Shown: positions 25,159 through 34,480 of the stretch, piece after piece
Layout: each line of letters begins with the position of its first letter
Numbering within the stretch: position 1 is the stretch's first letter
Assembly: GCA_018268135.1 (NCBI GenBank)
Contig: JAFDXD010000154.1
Coordinates: 1-63,076 of the forward strand
Length of the DNA: 63,076 bases
Direction of reading: 5' to 3'
DNA from: Bacteroidota bacterium
GTDB lineage: Bacteria > Bacteroidota > Bacteroidia > Chitinophagales > Chitinophagaceae
Position numbers and translations under genes: made by a program
Notes under the pieces: generated by a model
Seen by the model: the letters and a program-made list of their open reading frames with translations, nothing else
Database searches by the model: none
What the model was told of the DNA's origin: nothing

Positions 25159-25250
25159 GGGGCTATCGGCAGCAAACAATCATCAGCATTAGTACCGGCT
25201 ATACGCTGTAGCCCTCGTTCCTCGGGCTGCCGCTCCTATCCGGCAGCTTG
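25159..25250 (-). repeat. Dispersed structured repeat, copy B (one full core plus a partial second unit)
   Basis: On the minus strand the core GCTGCCGGATAGGAGCGG ... ATAGCCGGT (plus 25194-25248) contains hairpin AGCCC/GGGCT (25210-25214, 25224-25228). It runs directly into a second left part, TACTAATGCTGATGA ... CCGATAGCCCC (25159-25196). Located between the batA stop and the rsgA promoter. Confidence 0.7.
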
Positions 25251-25278
25251 TGAGCTGTTTATTATAAATCAACAAACA

Positions 25279-26280
25279 TCAGGGGAATTTTCTCAATACA
25301 AGGTATTTCAAAACAAACTCTATCAGTAAAAATAAAATTGCCAGCATGATAAACGGAAAATATTTATCCTTGTAATGAATGGTAGTGGTAATTTCTACTT
25401 TTGATTTTTCGAGGGTATCAATTGTTTGATAAATATTTGAGAGCGATGCGTTATCCGTTGCTCTAAAATACCTGCCACCTGTTTCAGTAGCTATTTGTTT
25501 AAGCAGGCCTTCATCAATAGATACTTTTTGACTTTGCATCACTACACCCAATGGAGTATTAACCGGCTGTGGCGCCATGCCATTGGTACCCACCCCGATG
25601 GTGTACACTTTTATACCAAAAGTTTTTGCCATTTCTTTAGCCGTTATGGGGTCTATCAGTCCGCCATTATTTTCTCCGTCTGTAAGCAATACTATTACTT
25701 TAGATTTTGAAGTACCGCTGCGAAGCCTGTCAATACTGGTTCCCAGGCCGGAGCCAATGGCAGTACCATCTTCCAGCAAGCCATTCCTTATGTTTTCAAT
25801 GGCCGAAATTAATACGGCATGGTCGGTAGTAAGCGGGCATTGTGTAAAACTCTCTCCCGAAAAAATTACCACGCCAATTCTATCCGTTAATCTATTATTT
25901 ACAAAATTGATAGCCACATTTTTTGCAGCCTCTAACCTGTTGGGAGTAAAATCCTGGGCGGTCATACTTCCGCTTACATCTATACATAATACGATATCAA
26001 TACCTTCTCCTTCTGCTCTCTGCTGCTCATCTCTCACCTGTGGTTTTGCCAGGGCTACTACTATGGCAGCAATGCTAATAAGCCTGCATACAAATGGCAG
26101 GTTGCGCATGGTGGCTTTCCACGAGCCAAGCCCATAAGCTGCCGTAGAAGACATGGGAACAGAAGCGCTAAGCCTGTTATTTTTTTTGGAATACCACCAC
26201 ACTAATACAGGTATCAGCAAAAGAAGTAAAAAAAACCAGGGCTGCCCAAATTCGATATGGTTAAAATAATTAAACAGCAC
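25279..26280 (-). CDS. batA: VWA-domain membrane protein BatA
   Basis: 333 aa. An N-terminal membrane region (two segments, about 10-80) precedes a von Willebrand A domain with MIDAS motif DVSGSM (about 100-105), a later conserved Thr and LLTDGENNGG, and a C-terminal membrane segment ends the protein. The start codon is GTG at 26280, which overlaps the end of the BatD-like gene by 11 bases. Bat proteins are linked to envelope stress and MoxR-type ATPases; batB, batC and batE are absent here. Confidence 0.88.
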   Translation of the reverse strand: MLFNYFNHIEFGQPWFFLLLLLIPVLVWWYSKKNNRLSASVPMSSTAAYGLGSWKATMRNLPFVCRLISIAAIVVALAKPQVRDEQQRAEGEGIDIVLCIDVSGSMTAQDFTPNRLEAAKNVAINFVNNRLTDRIGVVIFSGESFTQCPLTTDHAVLISAIENIRNGLLEDGTAIGSGLGTSIDRLRSGTSKSKVIVLLTDGENNGGLIDPITAKEMAKTFGIKVYTIGVGTNGMAPQPVNTPLGVVMQSQKVSIDEGLLKQIATETGGRYFRATDNASLSNIYQTIDTLEKSKVEITTTIHYKDKYFPFIMLAILFLLIEFVLKYLVLRKFP

Positions 26281-27220
26281 CCTTATCCAATTTATTTTGT
26301 TTAAATATTTTCTCCAGCATGTCTATTGCGGCTTTAATATCTTCCATACTTTTTTTATGCTCAGCATCCGACGAAATATATTTTGCAAACTTAACGGCAT
26401 CGCCTGTACGCAAAGCTTCGGCTATCATTGGCACTACCTCATTTGCATTTGCCTGTTTTAAGCTTAGCAATACATCGCCGGTAGTACGGTTCATCAAATT
26501 TTGTCTGTTCATCCGGCTAAGGTATTTTTTAAAAATATTAGCTAAAGCGGTATGGTACTCTTTAATTTCTGCCGACTCATGCAGGTTATATTTTGTGCAA
26601 TCTTTTAATGACTGCATGGCTTCATCGTATGGCGAAAGAGATGAACTGAAAACCGGCTTTGCTTTTTTGGGCCTGTTTTTAAAATACCTGTAAAGCAATA
26701 TAAATATGATAATAGCCGATACAATTCCGGCAATAATGTACATCCAGGAATTATCAATTACAAATACATCCATCACGGGTTTTATATCCCTAAGCTGGCC
26801 GGTACTATCTGCAGGGGCATAGCCCACATTAATAATGGCCGAATCTGCCATGATGGTATAATCTTTTGAAACATTGGTAATTTTTATAGGAAAAGAAGGA
26901 AGGGCCCATTTGCCGGAATCAAAGCTGGTTAATACTATTCGCTGCATTACCAGGTAATGACCATTGGCATCTGTAGAGTCGGATTTTAATTTGCTAATAA
27001 TATCAAAATGAGGAAAAGAATCCGGAAGGTTAAACTCAATGGTATAATTAGTGTTGGGCAATACAAACTTCAGTTCGTAATGAATTTGTTCTCCTATTAA
27101 AATTGATTTTTTATCAATACTTGTTTGCAGGCTTTGCGAAAAACTTTTTTGTACACACAGGGCAGAACAGGCAAATATTGCTATACTAAAAATAAGAATA
27201 CTGGTTTTTCTGCTTAACAT
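26270..27220 (-). CDS. BatD/DUF4381-like membrane protein
   Basis: 316 aa with signal peptide (to SFSQ), an extracytoplasmic beta-rich domain (IGEQIHYELKF near 42), one membrane segment (MYIIAGIVSAIIIFILL, about 160-176) and a cytoplasmic helical domain (EIKEYHTALANIFKKYLSRM). The layout and the operon moxR-DUF58-this-batA identify it as the BatD-like/DUF4381 component, shorter than classical BatD. Biochemical role unknown. Confidence 0.75.
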   Translation of the reverse strand: MLSRKTSILIFSIAIFACSALCVQKSFSQSLQTSIDKKSILIGEQIHYELKFVLPNTNYTIEFNLPDSFPHFDIISKLKSDSTDANGHYLVMQRIVLTSFDSGKWALPSFPIKITNVSKDYTIMADSAIINVGYAPADSTGQLRDIKPVMDVFVIDNSWMYIIAGIVSAIIIFILLYRYFKNRPKKAKPVFSSSLSPYDEAMQSLKDCTKYNLHESAEIKEYHTALANIFKKYLSRMNRQNLMNRTTGDVLLSLKQANANEVVPMIAEALRTGDAVKFAKYISSDAEHKKSMEDIKAAIDMLEKIFKQNKLDKGAV

Positions 27221-27238
27221 TATCGGTTTTAAAATTGC

Positions 27239-28108
27239 TTATTTTCTTTTTAAAAAAAACTTTTGTAAAATTTTTATATAATCTTCATCGGTACGGATAT
27301 GCAAAAGGCTTGCTCCCGCCTGCCTAAAATATTTTTTGCTTTCATCGCTGTGTTTAAAAAAATTTTGCTGGTAGTTATGCCTTACCAGTGCATTGCCAGT
27401 ATCCAGCCACTTTATATTTCCATTTTCTGCATCTTCTACCTGCATCAGGCCCACATCGGGCAATTGCATATCCATTTTGTCATACACTTTTACTCCTATT
27501 ACATCATGCTTTTTGCCAATTACTTTTAAGTCATTGTTGTACCCACTGCTCAAAAAATCACTTAAAATAAATGCAATACTTTTTTGCCTGGTAGTATTAT
27601 TAAAATACCGGATGGCTTCATCCAGGTCGGTGCCCTTTGATTGGGGTTGCATGGTGAGCAATTCTCTTACAATATAAAGTACATGCGGCCTTCCCTTTTT
27701 AGGCGGAATAAATTTTTCTACTTTGTTGCTAAAAAAAATAACCCCTACTTTATCATTATTATTGATGGCGCTAAAAGCAATAATAGCAGCCATTTCTATT
27801 ATCAGGTCTTTTTTTCGTTTGCCAATAGTGCCAAATAAATTACTGCTGCTGGTATCTACCAGCAACATTACCGTAAGCTCCCGCTCTTCTTCAAATAATT
27901 TTGTAAATGGATGAGAGAAACGGGCGCTTACATTCCAGTCAATAAAGCGTACATCATCTCCTGCACTGTACTCCCTCACTTCTCTAAAGCTCATTCCCTT
28001 CCCTTTAAATGCAGAGTGATACTCGCCGGTAAAAAGATGCGTAGTAATTTTTTTGCTTTTAATTTCAAGCTCTCTTACCTTTTTTAATATGTCGGCTGTT
28101 GTTTGCAT
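27239..28108 (-). CDS. DUF58 domain protein (MoxR-associated)
   Basis: 289 aa. The DUF58 hallmark YSAGDDVRFIDWNVSAR is near residue 47, after FKGKGMSFREVREY. The C-terminal half is VWA-like (LLVDTSSSNLFGT). Such proteins are regular partners of MoxR AAA+ ATPases. It lies 14 bases downstream of moxR and 18 bases upstream of the BatD-like gene. Confidence 0.9.
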   Translation of the reverse strand: MQTTADILKKVRELEIKSKKITTHLFTGEYHSAFKGKGMSFREVREYSAGDDVRFIDWNVSARFSHPFTKLFEEERELTVMLLVDTSSSNLFGTIGKRKKDLIIEMAAIIAFSAINNNDKVGVIFFSNKVEKFIPPKKGRPHVLYIVRELLTMQPQSKGTDLDEAIRYFNNTTRQKSIAFILSDFLSSGYNNDLKVIGKKHDVIGVKVYDKMDMQLPDVGLMQVEDAENGNIKWLDTGNALVRHNYQQNFFKHSDESKKYFRQAGASLLHIRTDEDYIKILQKFFLKRK

Positions 28109-28122
28109 TTTAGCAGCTTTCG

Positions 28123-29124
28123 CTATGGCACATTTACCGTTTTCAAAATTTCATTAATAATATCTGTTACTTTTATGTTTTCGGCCTCTGCTTCATAGCT
28201 TAGCCCTATCCTGTGCTGCAATACATCTATACAAATATTCCTAACATCTTCGGGTATTACATAACCTCGTTTGTTTAAAAATGCATACGCTTTTGCAGCC
28301 AGTGCCAGGTTAATACTTGCTCTTGGCGAGCCTCCAAAGTCAATCAATGGTTTTAATTTTGCCAAATTATATTTATCCGGAAAACGGGTGGCAAATACAA
28401 TATCCAGAATATAGTTTTCTACTTTTTCATCAAGGTACACCTGCCTTACCAGTTCTTTGGCTGTAAGTATTTCGGAGGTAGAAGCTACCGGGTTTATTAC
28501 CGGAGAATTTAGCCCCAGAGTATTTTGCCTGATAATTAATTGCTCTTCTGATTTGGTAGGGTACTCTACCAATACTTTCAGCATAAACCTATCTACCTGT
28601 GCTTCGGGCAATGGGTAAGTGCCTTCCTGCTCAATGGGGTTTTGTGTAGCTAATACTAAAAAAGGCTCTTGCAATTTATAACTACTATCGCCAATGGTTA
28701 CCTGCCTCTCCTGCATGGCTTCAAGCAATGCGCTTTGCACTTTTGCAGGGGCACGATTTATTTCATCTGCCAAAATAAAATTAGCAAATATGGGGCCTTT
28801 GCGTACTACAAATTCATTTTTCGACTGGTTATAAATCATGGTACCAATTACATCGGCCGGTAATAAATCGGGGGTAAACTGAATACGGCTAAACTGTGCC
28901 ATGATGCTTTGCGAAAGCGATTTGATAGCGAGTGTTTTTGCCAGCCCGGGTACACCTTCCAGCAATACGTGCCCATTGCTTAGTAGCCCTATTAGCAATC
29001 GCTCTACCATTGTTTGCTGGCCTACTATTACTTTGCTTAGTTCATCATTTATTCGGGTAACAAATGCTGCCGAATGATTTATTTTTTCATTCAACAGCCG
29101 AATATCCTCTGCGGTTTGTAGCAT
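28123..29124 (-). CDS. moxR: MoxR family AAA+ ATPase
   Basis: 333-aa MoxR-type ATPase, thought to remodel or activate VWA-domain partners. Walker A GVPGLAKT (57-64), Walker B LADEINRAPAKVQSALLEAMQ, sensor 1 ATQNP, and the MoxR lid domain at the end are present. First gene of the four-gene unit. A plausible promoter reads TTTG then TAATTTG just before the gene. Confidence 0.92.
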   Translation of the reverse strand: MLQTAEDIRLLNEKINHSAAFVTRINDELSKVIVGQQTMVERLLIGLLSNGHVLLEGVPGLAKTLAIKSLSQSIMAQFSRIQFTPDLLPADVIGTMIYNQSKNEFVVRKGPIFANFILADEINRAPAKVQSALLEAMQERQVTIGDSSYKLQEPFLVLATQNPIEQEGTYPLPEAQVDRFMLKVLVEYPTKSEEQLIIRQNTLGLNSPVINPVASTSEILTAKELVRQVYLDEKVENYILDIVFATRFPDKYNLAKLKPLIDFGGSPRASINLALAAKAYAFLNKRGYVIPEDVRNICIDVLQHRIGLSYEAEAENIKVTDIINEILKTVNVP

Positions 29125-29227
29125 ATTAGTGAATTTATCTATGTTGCAAATTACGAACTCCTCATTAACAAAAATGCTGCCATCTAATGTTGTACAAGAA
29201 AAGATTGTTAATTTTAAATAAAAAAAT

Positions 29228-29560
29228 ATGGTAGATCAACAATTAATTACAACCAGCAACCAATTAGAAGGATACAAAATAATAAAACACCTTGGCGTAG
29301 TAAGAGGCATTACAGTACGCTCCAGGAGCTTACTTGGTAATATGGCCGGTGGGTTTCAAACTATCTTTGGTGGTAAAATAACCATCTATGCTAATTTGTG
29401 CGAAAAGGCCAGGGAAGAAGCTTTTAACCACATGGTGCAACATGCCCAGGAAAGAGCCGCTAATGCAATTATTAATGTGCGCTACGATGCTAATGATGTA
29501 ATGAGTGGTGTAACCGAAGTACTTTGCTATGGTACGGCCGTACAGGTGGTAAACATATAA
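29228..29560 (+). CDS. YbjQ-family (heavy-metal-binding domain-like) protein
   Basis: 110 aa matching the YbjQ/UPF0145 fold: TSNQLEGYKIIKHLGVVRG at the start, an inner ARSLLGNMAGGFQTIFGG-like region, and AANAIINVRYDAND followed by VTEVLCYGTAVQV. The family forms pentamers; its function is not established despite the metal-binding label. Divergent from moxR, convergent with nadE. Confidence 0.88.
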   Translation: MVDQQLITTSNQLEGYKIIKHLGVVRGITVRSRSLLGNMAGGFQTIFGGKITIYANLCEKAREEAFNHMVQHAQERAANAIINVRYDANDVMSGVTEVLCYGTAVQVVNI

Positions 29561-29597
29561 TTATTTTTAAAGCATCTTCATCGCTCAGAAAAAATAT

Positions 29598-31280
29598 TTA
29601 CCCTAAATATTTTGCCACTATTGGCATTCTTCTGCCTACACCAAAAGCTTTTGGCGAAATGCGTATGATTGGGCAAAACTGATTTCGTTTATACTCATTT
29701 GCATTTACCATTTTTAATATTCTGTCAACAAGTGCGGCATCGTACCCCTGGGCTTTTATATCATCCGGCCCTTTTGTATGTTCAATATATTGGTATAATA
29801 TTTTATCTAAAACATTATAGTCGGGCAGGCTGTCGCTATCTTTTTGGTCGGGCCTTAGTTCTGCACTTGGTGGCTTGGTTATAATATTTTGTGGGATAAT
29901 TATTTTATCCCGATTGATATATTTTGCCAAAGCATATACCTGCATTTTGTAGCAATCACCCAATACGCCCAGCCCTCCGGCCATATCGCCATAGAGCGTT
30001 CCATAGCCGGTGCTTAATTCGCTTTTATTTGAAGTGTTGAGCAGGATATAACCAAACTTATTGGCAATGGCCATCAATAAATTTCCACGGCTCCGGCTTT
30101 GAATATTTTCTTCTGCAATATTAAATGGCAGGTTTTTAAACAGTGGCTGCAGCTCATTTATAAATGCCTCATAAATATTTTTTATGGGTATAATATTGTA
30201 TTCGTTTTTTAAATGAATACTAAGTTGCTCGGCATCTGAAATGGAATGTGATGTAGAGTATTGAGATGGCATCAGGATGGCTCTTACATTTTGGCTACCC
30301 AATGCTTCGCAGGCAAGAGCCAGTGTAACAGCGCTATCAATGCCCCCGCTGCTACCGAGTATTGCTTTTTTAAAGCCCATTTTTTCAAAATAATCTTTTA
30401 TACCCAGCACCAATGCTTTGTAAATATTTTCAATATTAAGATTTTCATCAAGCGTAGCAGGGTCGGGGCTTGTATCGGGCAAGTGCTGTGCCTGTAAGAT
30501 GATGGATGCATTTACGGAGCCATCTTCATTCAATATAAAAGATTGCATATCTTCTTTAAAAGATGCCAGCCTGCCGCATAGGTTTGCAGCTTTATCAAAT
30601 ACCAGCGATGTACCATCAAAAACAATTTCGGTTTGGCTGCCCACTGCATTGCAATAAAAAAGTGGAATCTTATATTTTAGCACATTGGCTTTTACTGCGG
30701 CCTTGCGGTCAGCGTCATGTGTATAATCAAATGGCGATGCCGAAATATTTATCATCACATCGGGTTGCTGTGAAATTAAAATATCCATTGGGCAATTATT
30801 GTAAAGGGGATTATCGCCCAGGTTCCAAATATCTTCGCAAATGGTGATGGCTATTTTTTTATTCTTATAGGGTACTATATTCCATTCTGTGGCGGGTTCA
30901 AAATAGCGGTCTTCATCAAATACATCATAGGTAGGCAGGCAGGTTTTATGCACTACCTGTTGTATTTTTTTTTCTGCTAAAAAAAAAGCGGCATTAAATA
31001 AATCTTTTCCTTTTACCACAGGGTTGCGTTGTGGCGCCCCTACTATTACTGCAATACCGTCTGCATGCAACTTTATTTCATCTATAGCTTGTTCGCATTT
31101 ATTGATAAAGTCATTAAAATATAAAAAATCTTTAGGCTGGTAGCCGCATACGCTTAGCTCACTAAATACAATCAGGTCAGCAGCCTGTTGCCTGGCGGCC
31201 TTTATGGCTTCTATTATTTTTTTAGTATTCCCTTCAATATTACCTATATGATAATTTTGCTGTGCTAAAACTATTTTCAT
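29598..31280 (-). CDS. nadE: Glutamine-dependent NAD+ synthetase
   Basis: 560 aa; last step of NAD synthesis, amidating nicotinate adenine dinucleotide using glutamine. The N-terminal nitrilase-like glutaminase has the E41-K112-C148 triad (FSELSVCGY, VHKTCLP, ITICEDIW). The C-terminal synthetase has the P-loop LGSSGGIDSAVTLAL and NTSNKSELSTGYGTLYGD. Some bacteria carry only the C-terminal half; here both are intact. nadC lies 3 kb away. Confidence 0.95.
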   Translation of the reverse strand: MKIVLAQQNYHIGNIEGNTKKIIEAIKAARQQAADLIVFSELSVCGYQPKDFLYFNDFINKCEQAIDEIKLHADGIAVIVGAPQRNPVVKGKDLFNAAFFLAEKKIQQVVHKTCLPTYDVFDEDRYFEPATEWNIVPYKNKKIAITICEDIWNLGDNPLYNNCPMDILISQQPDVMINISASPFDYTHDADRKAAVKANVLKYKIPLFYCNAVGSQTEIVFDGTSLVFDKAANLCGRLASFKEDMQSFILNEDGSVNASIILQAQHLPDTSPDPATLDENLNIENIYKALVLGIKDYFEKMGFKKAILGSSGGIDSAVTLALACEALGSQNVRAILMPSQYSTSHSISDAEQLSIHLKNEYNIIPIKNIYEAFINELQPLFKNLPFNIAEENIQSRSRGNLLMAIANKFGYILLNTSNKSELSTGYGTLYGDMAGGLGVLGDCYKMQVYALAKYINRDKIIIPQNIITKPPSAELRPDQKDSDSLPDYNVLDKILYQYIEHTKGPDDIKAQGYDAALVDRILKMVNANEYKRNQFCPIIRISPKAFGVGRRMPIVAKYLG

Positions 31281-31387
31281 TTGTACAATTTTACGGCATA
31301 TTTTGCTTGAGGTAATAAATACTTTTACCGCTTATTAACTTTATATTTATTGTTTAATTCTTTTTTTTGCAAAGTTAAATTATTCAA

Positions 31388-32401
31388 ATGATGCGAATGA
31401 TCTTCTGTTTTATGGTAGCTGTTACTATTTTAAGTTGCCATAACAATAATAAAATTCCTGATGTAAGCAATATAAAAATAAATTTATCTATCCATCGGTT
31501 TGAGCAGGGTTTATTTAGCCTCGATACAAACAACCTGGGGCCGGGGCTTGATCAGTTGATTGCAAAATTTCCTTCTTTTGGTGAAAATTTTTTAAGCACT
31601 ATATTAAATACCGACCCCAAATGGCCTGCTGACAGTACATTAAACTATGTAAAAAGTTTTATCTCATCTTACCGCCCGGTATATGATACAGCTGAAAAAG
31701 TTTTTAAAGATTTTACTCCATATGAAGAAGAAATAAAAAAAGGGTTGCAGTTTGTACATTTTTATTTTCCAACATACAAAACGCCTTCTAAAATTATTAC
31801 CTATATCGGCCCTTTAGACGGCTATGGAGATATTTTGGATGAAGATGCATTTATCATTGGCTTGCATCAGCATCTTGGTAAAAATTATTCTCAGTATAAA
31901 ACCACATGGGTGCAGGAAACCTACCCCGATTATTTGAGCAATCGTTTTGAGCCGGATTATATTGCCATTAATTGTATGAAGAATATTGTAACAGATATTT
32001 ACCCTGAAAAATTGGAAGACAAAACATTAATTGTACAAATGGTAGAAAAAGGTAAAAGGCTTTATATGCTGAGCAAGCTTTTGCCTTATACTGCCGAAAA
32101 TAAATTAATTGGTTATACCGAAGAACAGTTGAAAGGCTGCTATGACCATGAAGCTGCTATTTGGAATTTATTTATACAAAATAATTTTTTACAAACTATT
32201 GATTACAATGTTACCAAAAATTATATTGGCGAAGGCCCCAAAACAGCAGAATTGGGCGATGCATCCCCCGGTAATATTGGCTCATTTGCAGGCTGGCAAA
32301 TAGTAAAAAAATATATGGGCAAACATCCTGATATCCCCTTAAAACAATTAATGGAAACAGATGCAGAAAAAATATTTTCAGATGCTAAATACAAGCCCTA
32401 A
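31388..32401 (+). CDS. gldB: Gliding-motility lipoprotein GldB
   Basis: 337 aa. A signal segment ends with lipobox TILSC (Cys17), and the body has GldB-type blocks: IHRFEQGLFSLD, FPSFGENFLSTIL, GLHQHLGKNYSQY, and GSFAGWQIVKKYM near the end. GldB is an essential lipoprotein for gliding in Flavobacterium; its biochemical role is unknown. Two ATGs in a row occur at the start. The stop codon directly abuts the stop of the convergent desaturase gene. Confidence 0.88.
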   Translation: MMRMIFCFMVAVTILSCHNNNKIPDVSNIKINLSIHRFEQGLFSLDTNNLGPGLDQLIAKFPSFGENFLSTILNTDPKWPADSTLNYVKSFISSYRPVYDTAEKVFKDFTPYEEEIKKGLQFVHFYFPTYKTPSKIITYIGPLDGYGDILDEDAFIIGLHQHLGKNYSQYKTTWVQETYPDYLSNRFEPDYIAINCMKNIVTDIYPEKLEDKTLIVQMVEKGKRLYMLSKLLPYTAENKLIGYTEEQLKGCYDHEAAIWNLFIQNNFLQTIDYNVTKNYIGEGPKTAELGDASPGNIGSFAGWQIVKKYMGKHPDIPLKQLMETDAEKIFSDAKYKP

Positions 32402-33511
32402 TCAGGCTGCTGCAAATTTTTCCTGCACTACAATGCCTTCGGGCTTTTTGCCCAACCCCTTCATCACTCTAAAGTGAGATAACAAAGCTTCGGCCATGGT
32501 GGGGTAATGGTTATATGGAAGATTAAATTCTTCGCATTTTTGCTGTACCAGTTTACTAATGGCAGGGTAGTGTATATGGCTCACCCTTGGAAAGAGGTGA
32601 TGTTCAATTTGAAAATTTAAGCCTCCAACAAACCAGGATATGACTTTACTTTTCATTGCAAAATTGGCTGTAGTTTTTATCTGATGCTCTGCCCAGGCAG
32701 TTTCAAGGTGTTTGGTTGCATCTAAAGGGATATGTTCAAACTCTGTAATTTCTACTACGTGAGCTAATTGAAATACCAAAGAAAGTATAATACCCAAAGA
32801 CATATTCATTACCAAAAAACCAATAGCCCATGCGCCTACGCCCCATACATAAATAGGCAGGGCTATATAAAATGTGGCATAAAAAATTTTAGTAAGCCAA
32901 AATACTATATGATTTTTTGTAGATAATTTCCAGGCATCAGTAGTATAAATTTTTCTGCCGAAATATTTTGAAAAATCCATGATGAAAATCCAAAAAACTG
33001 CCGATAATGAATAAATAGGCAACATGTAAAGATATTGTACCCTGTGCGCAGGCACCCACTTTTGCGATTCGCATTGGCGGATAATGGGGCTTTTTGCAAT
33101 ATCATCATCAATACCATCTACATTGGTATAAGTATGATGAATAATATTATGTTTTTGCTTCCAAAAATAAGAGTTGGCTCCAAGGGCATTTAACGAAAGG
33201 CCCATAAAATCGTTTACCCGTTGGCTTTGGCTGTAGCTGCCATGGTTTGCATCGTGCATAATGCTAAAGCCAATACCGGCTAATACAAAGCCAGACAACA
33301 TACACAGTACAATAGCTATAGGCCAGTAAGGGTGGGCCAATAGTAAAGTTGCGTACAAAGTAATAGCTGCAGCACTTAGTATGATTGATTTTGAAAATAA
33401 ACGCCAGTCTCCTGTTTTCTTTATACGATTATCTGCAAAATACTTATCTACACTACTTTTAAGGCTTACAAAAAATTCATTATTTGAATTATTAAAAGTA
33501 ATTTTTGCCAT
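32402..33511 (-). CDS. Membrane fatty-acid (acyl-CoA/linoleoyl-CoA type) desaturase
   Basis: 369-aa integral membrane di-iron enzyme that introduces a double bond in an acyl chain. The three histidine boxes are present: HDANH (86-90), HNIIHHTYTN (121-130) and QIEHHLF (about 305). The last box with Gln in place of the first His is typical of front-end/acyl-lipid desaturases. Four or more hydrophobic segments surround them. Regioselectivity cannot be read. Confidence 0.9.
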   Translation of the reverse strand: MAKITFNNSNNEFFVSLKSSVDKYFADNRIKKTGDWRLFSKSIILSAAAITLYATLLLAHPYWPIAIVLCMLSGFVLAGIGFSIMHDANHGSYSQSQRVNDFMGLSLNALGANSYFWKQKHNIIHHTYTNVDGIDDDIAKSPIIRQCESQKWVPAHRVQYLYMLPIYSLSAVFWIFIMDFSKYFGRKIYTTDAWKLSTKNHIVFWLTKIFYATFYIALPIYVWGVGAWAIGFLVMNMSLGIILSLVFQLAHVVEITEFEHIPLDATKHLETAWAEHQIKTTANFAMKSKVISWFVGGLNFQIEHHLFPRVSHIHYPAISKLVQQKCEEFNLPYNHYPTMAEALLSHFRVMKGLGKKPEGIVVQEKFAAA

Positions 33512-33656
33512 GCTGATTTAGTTATTAATTTAGAGTTGATACCTTACATCATTAACGTTTAAATTATAATGCCGAAAAATTTGCTTTCACAAACATCATA
33601 ATACTAAAAGCTAATATGTGTTGGCGGTAAATATAGGTAATTTAAACGGATAGCAA

Positions 33657-34043
33657 CTAATTCATTTTAAATGGCACACACATTTCAAAAGTGGGTACAA
33701 TTACCGTAAAAGTCTTCCCGGTATGTACATTTTCCATTAGGTAGGTTCCCTGCATTTTCCCCAACTCACTACGTAGGTTGCAACCACTAATATATTCATA
33801 CATTCCATTAGTTGCTATTTTGGGTTGCATGCCTACCACTCCATCTCCTTCTACTTCTCTTACACTTCCATTGCTATCATATATCTGCCAGTGCCGGCTT
33901 AATAATTTTATAGGAAAAAGATTATTATTCTCAATGGTAATTTTATATGCAAACATAAATTCACTATTCAGCGGATTGCTATACTCGGGTTGATAGAATG
34001 TTTCTACCGTAATTTTTACCCCCGCTGAAATTTGGCTTACCAT
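33657..34043 (-). CDS. apaG: ApaG domain protein
   Basis: 128 aa, the full length of an ApaG protein (fibronectin III-like fold). Characteristic stretches are FAYKITIENNN, RHWQIYDSNGSVREVEGDGVVGMQP and GTYLMENVHTGKTF. ApaG is historically tied to cobalt/magnesium effects, but its molecular role is unproven. Third in the nadC-SUI1-apaG row, with 77 bases in front of it, so it may have its own promoter. Confidence 0.93.
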   Translation of the reverse strand: MVSQISAGVKITVETFYQPEYSNPLNSEFMFAYKITIENNNLFPIKLLSRHWQIYDSNGSVREVEGDGVVGMQPKIATNGMYEYISGCNLRSELGKMQGTYLMENVHTGKTFTVIVPTFEMCVPFKMN

Positions 34044-34120
34044 CTGTAAAATGTTATTGGTTGCAAATTAAAGAAAAAAAAAGCTGTATGCTTTTATAGT
34101 AATATTTTAACAAAAACGAG

Positions 34121-34468
34121 TTAGCCTAATTTAGCCTTTGCATACCCGTTTTTATGCAGCCATTGCAGTATTTTATCCCTGTTATCACCTTGTATCATTA
34201 TTTCCCCGTCTTTATAAGCTCCGCCTGTACCACAATATGTTTTTAATTTTTTACAAAGCGCATCTTTTTCTTCATCGGGGCCAATATAATTTTCAATTAA
34301 TGTTACAGCCTTACCGGCCCTGTGCTTGGTTTGCAATATTATTTTTAACATCTGCTGCGATGCAGGTATGTTTTGCTGTTGCTCATCTTCTTCAACCGGC
34401 AACTTAAAATCAGGGTCTGTAGAGTAAACCAGCCCACCCATATTAGTTTTATTTTTTCTTGATGACAT
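34121..34468 (-). CDS. SUI1/eIF1-like translation factor (YciH family)
   Basis: 115 aa. A variable N-terminus is followed by the SUI1 domain: LQTKHRAGKAVTLIENYIG, KLKTYCGTGGAYKDGEIMIQGDN split by a conserved CGTGG core, and LQWLHKNGY. Bacterial members resemble eIF1 and affect start-site fidelity in vitro. It lies 12 bases downstream of nadC and is probably cotranscribed with it. Confidence 0.92.
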   Translation of the reverse strand: MSSRKNKTNMGGLVYSTDPDFKLPVEEDEQQQNIPASQQMLKIILQTKHRAGKAVTLIENYIGPDEEKDALCKKLKTYCGTGGAYKDGEIMIQGDNRDKILQWLHKNGYAKAKLG

Positions 34469-34480
34469 ATAATACTTGCA

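Noticed and set aside
25577-26137. 186-codon open frame on the plus strand
   Set aside because: It lies wholly antisense inside batA, has no recognisable domain or signal, and is explained by the codon use of the real gene.
33649-33660. ACGGATAGCAAC resembling the right end of the dispersed repeat
   Set aside because: Only about 9 bases match and no core or hairpin is found nearby.
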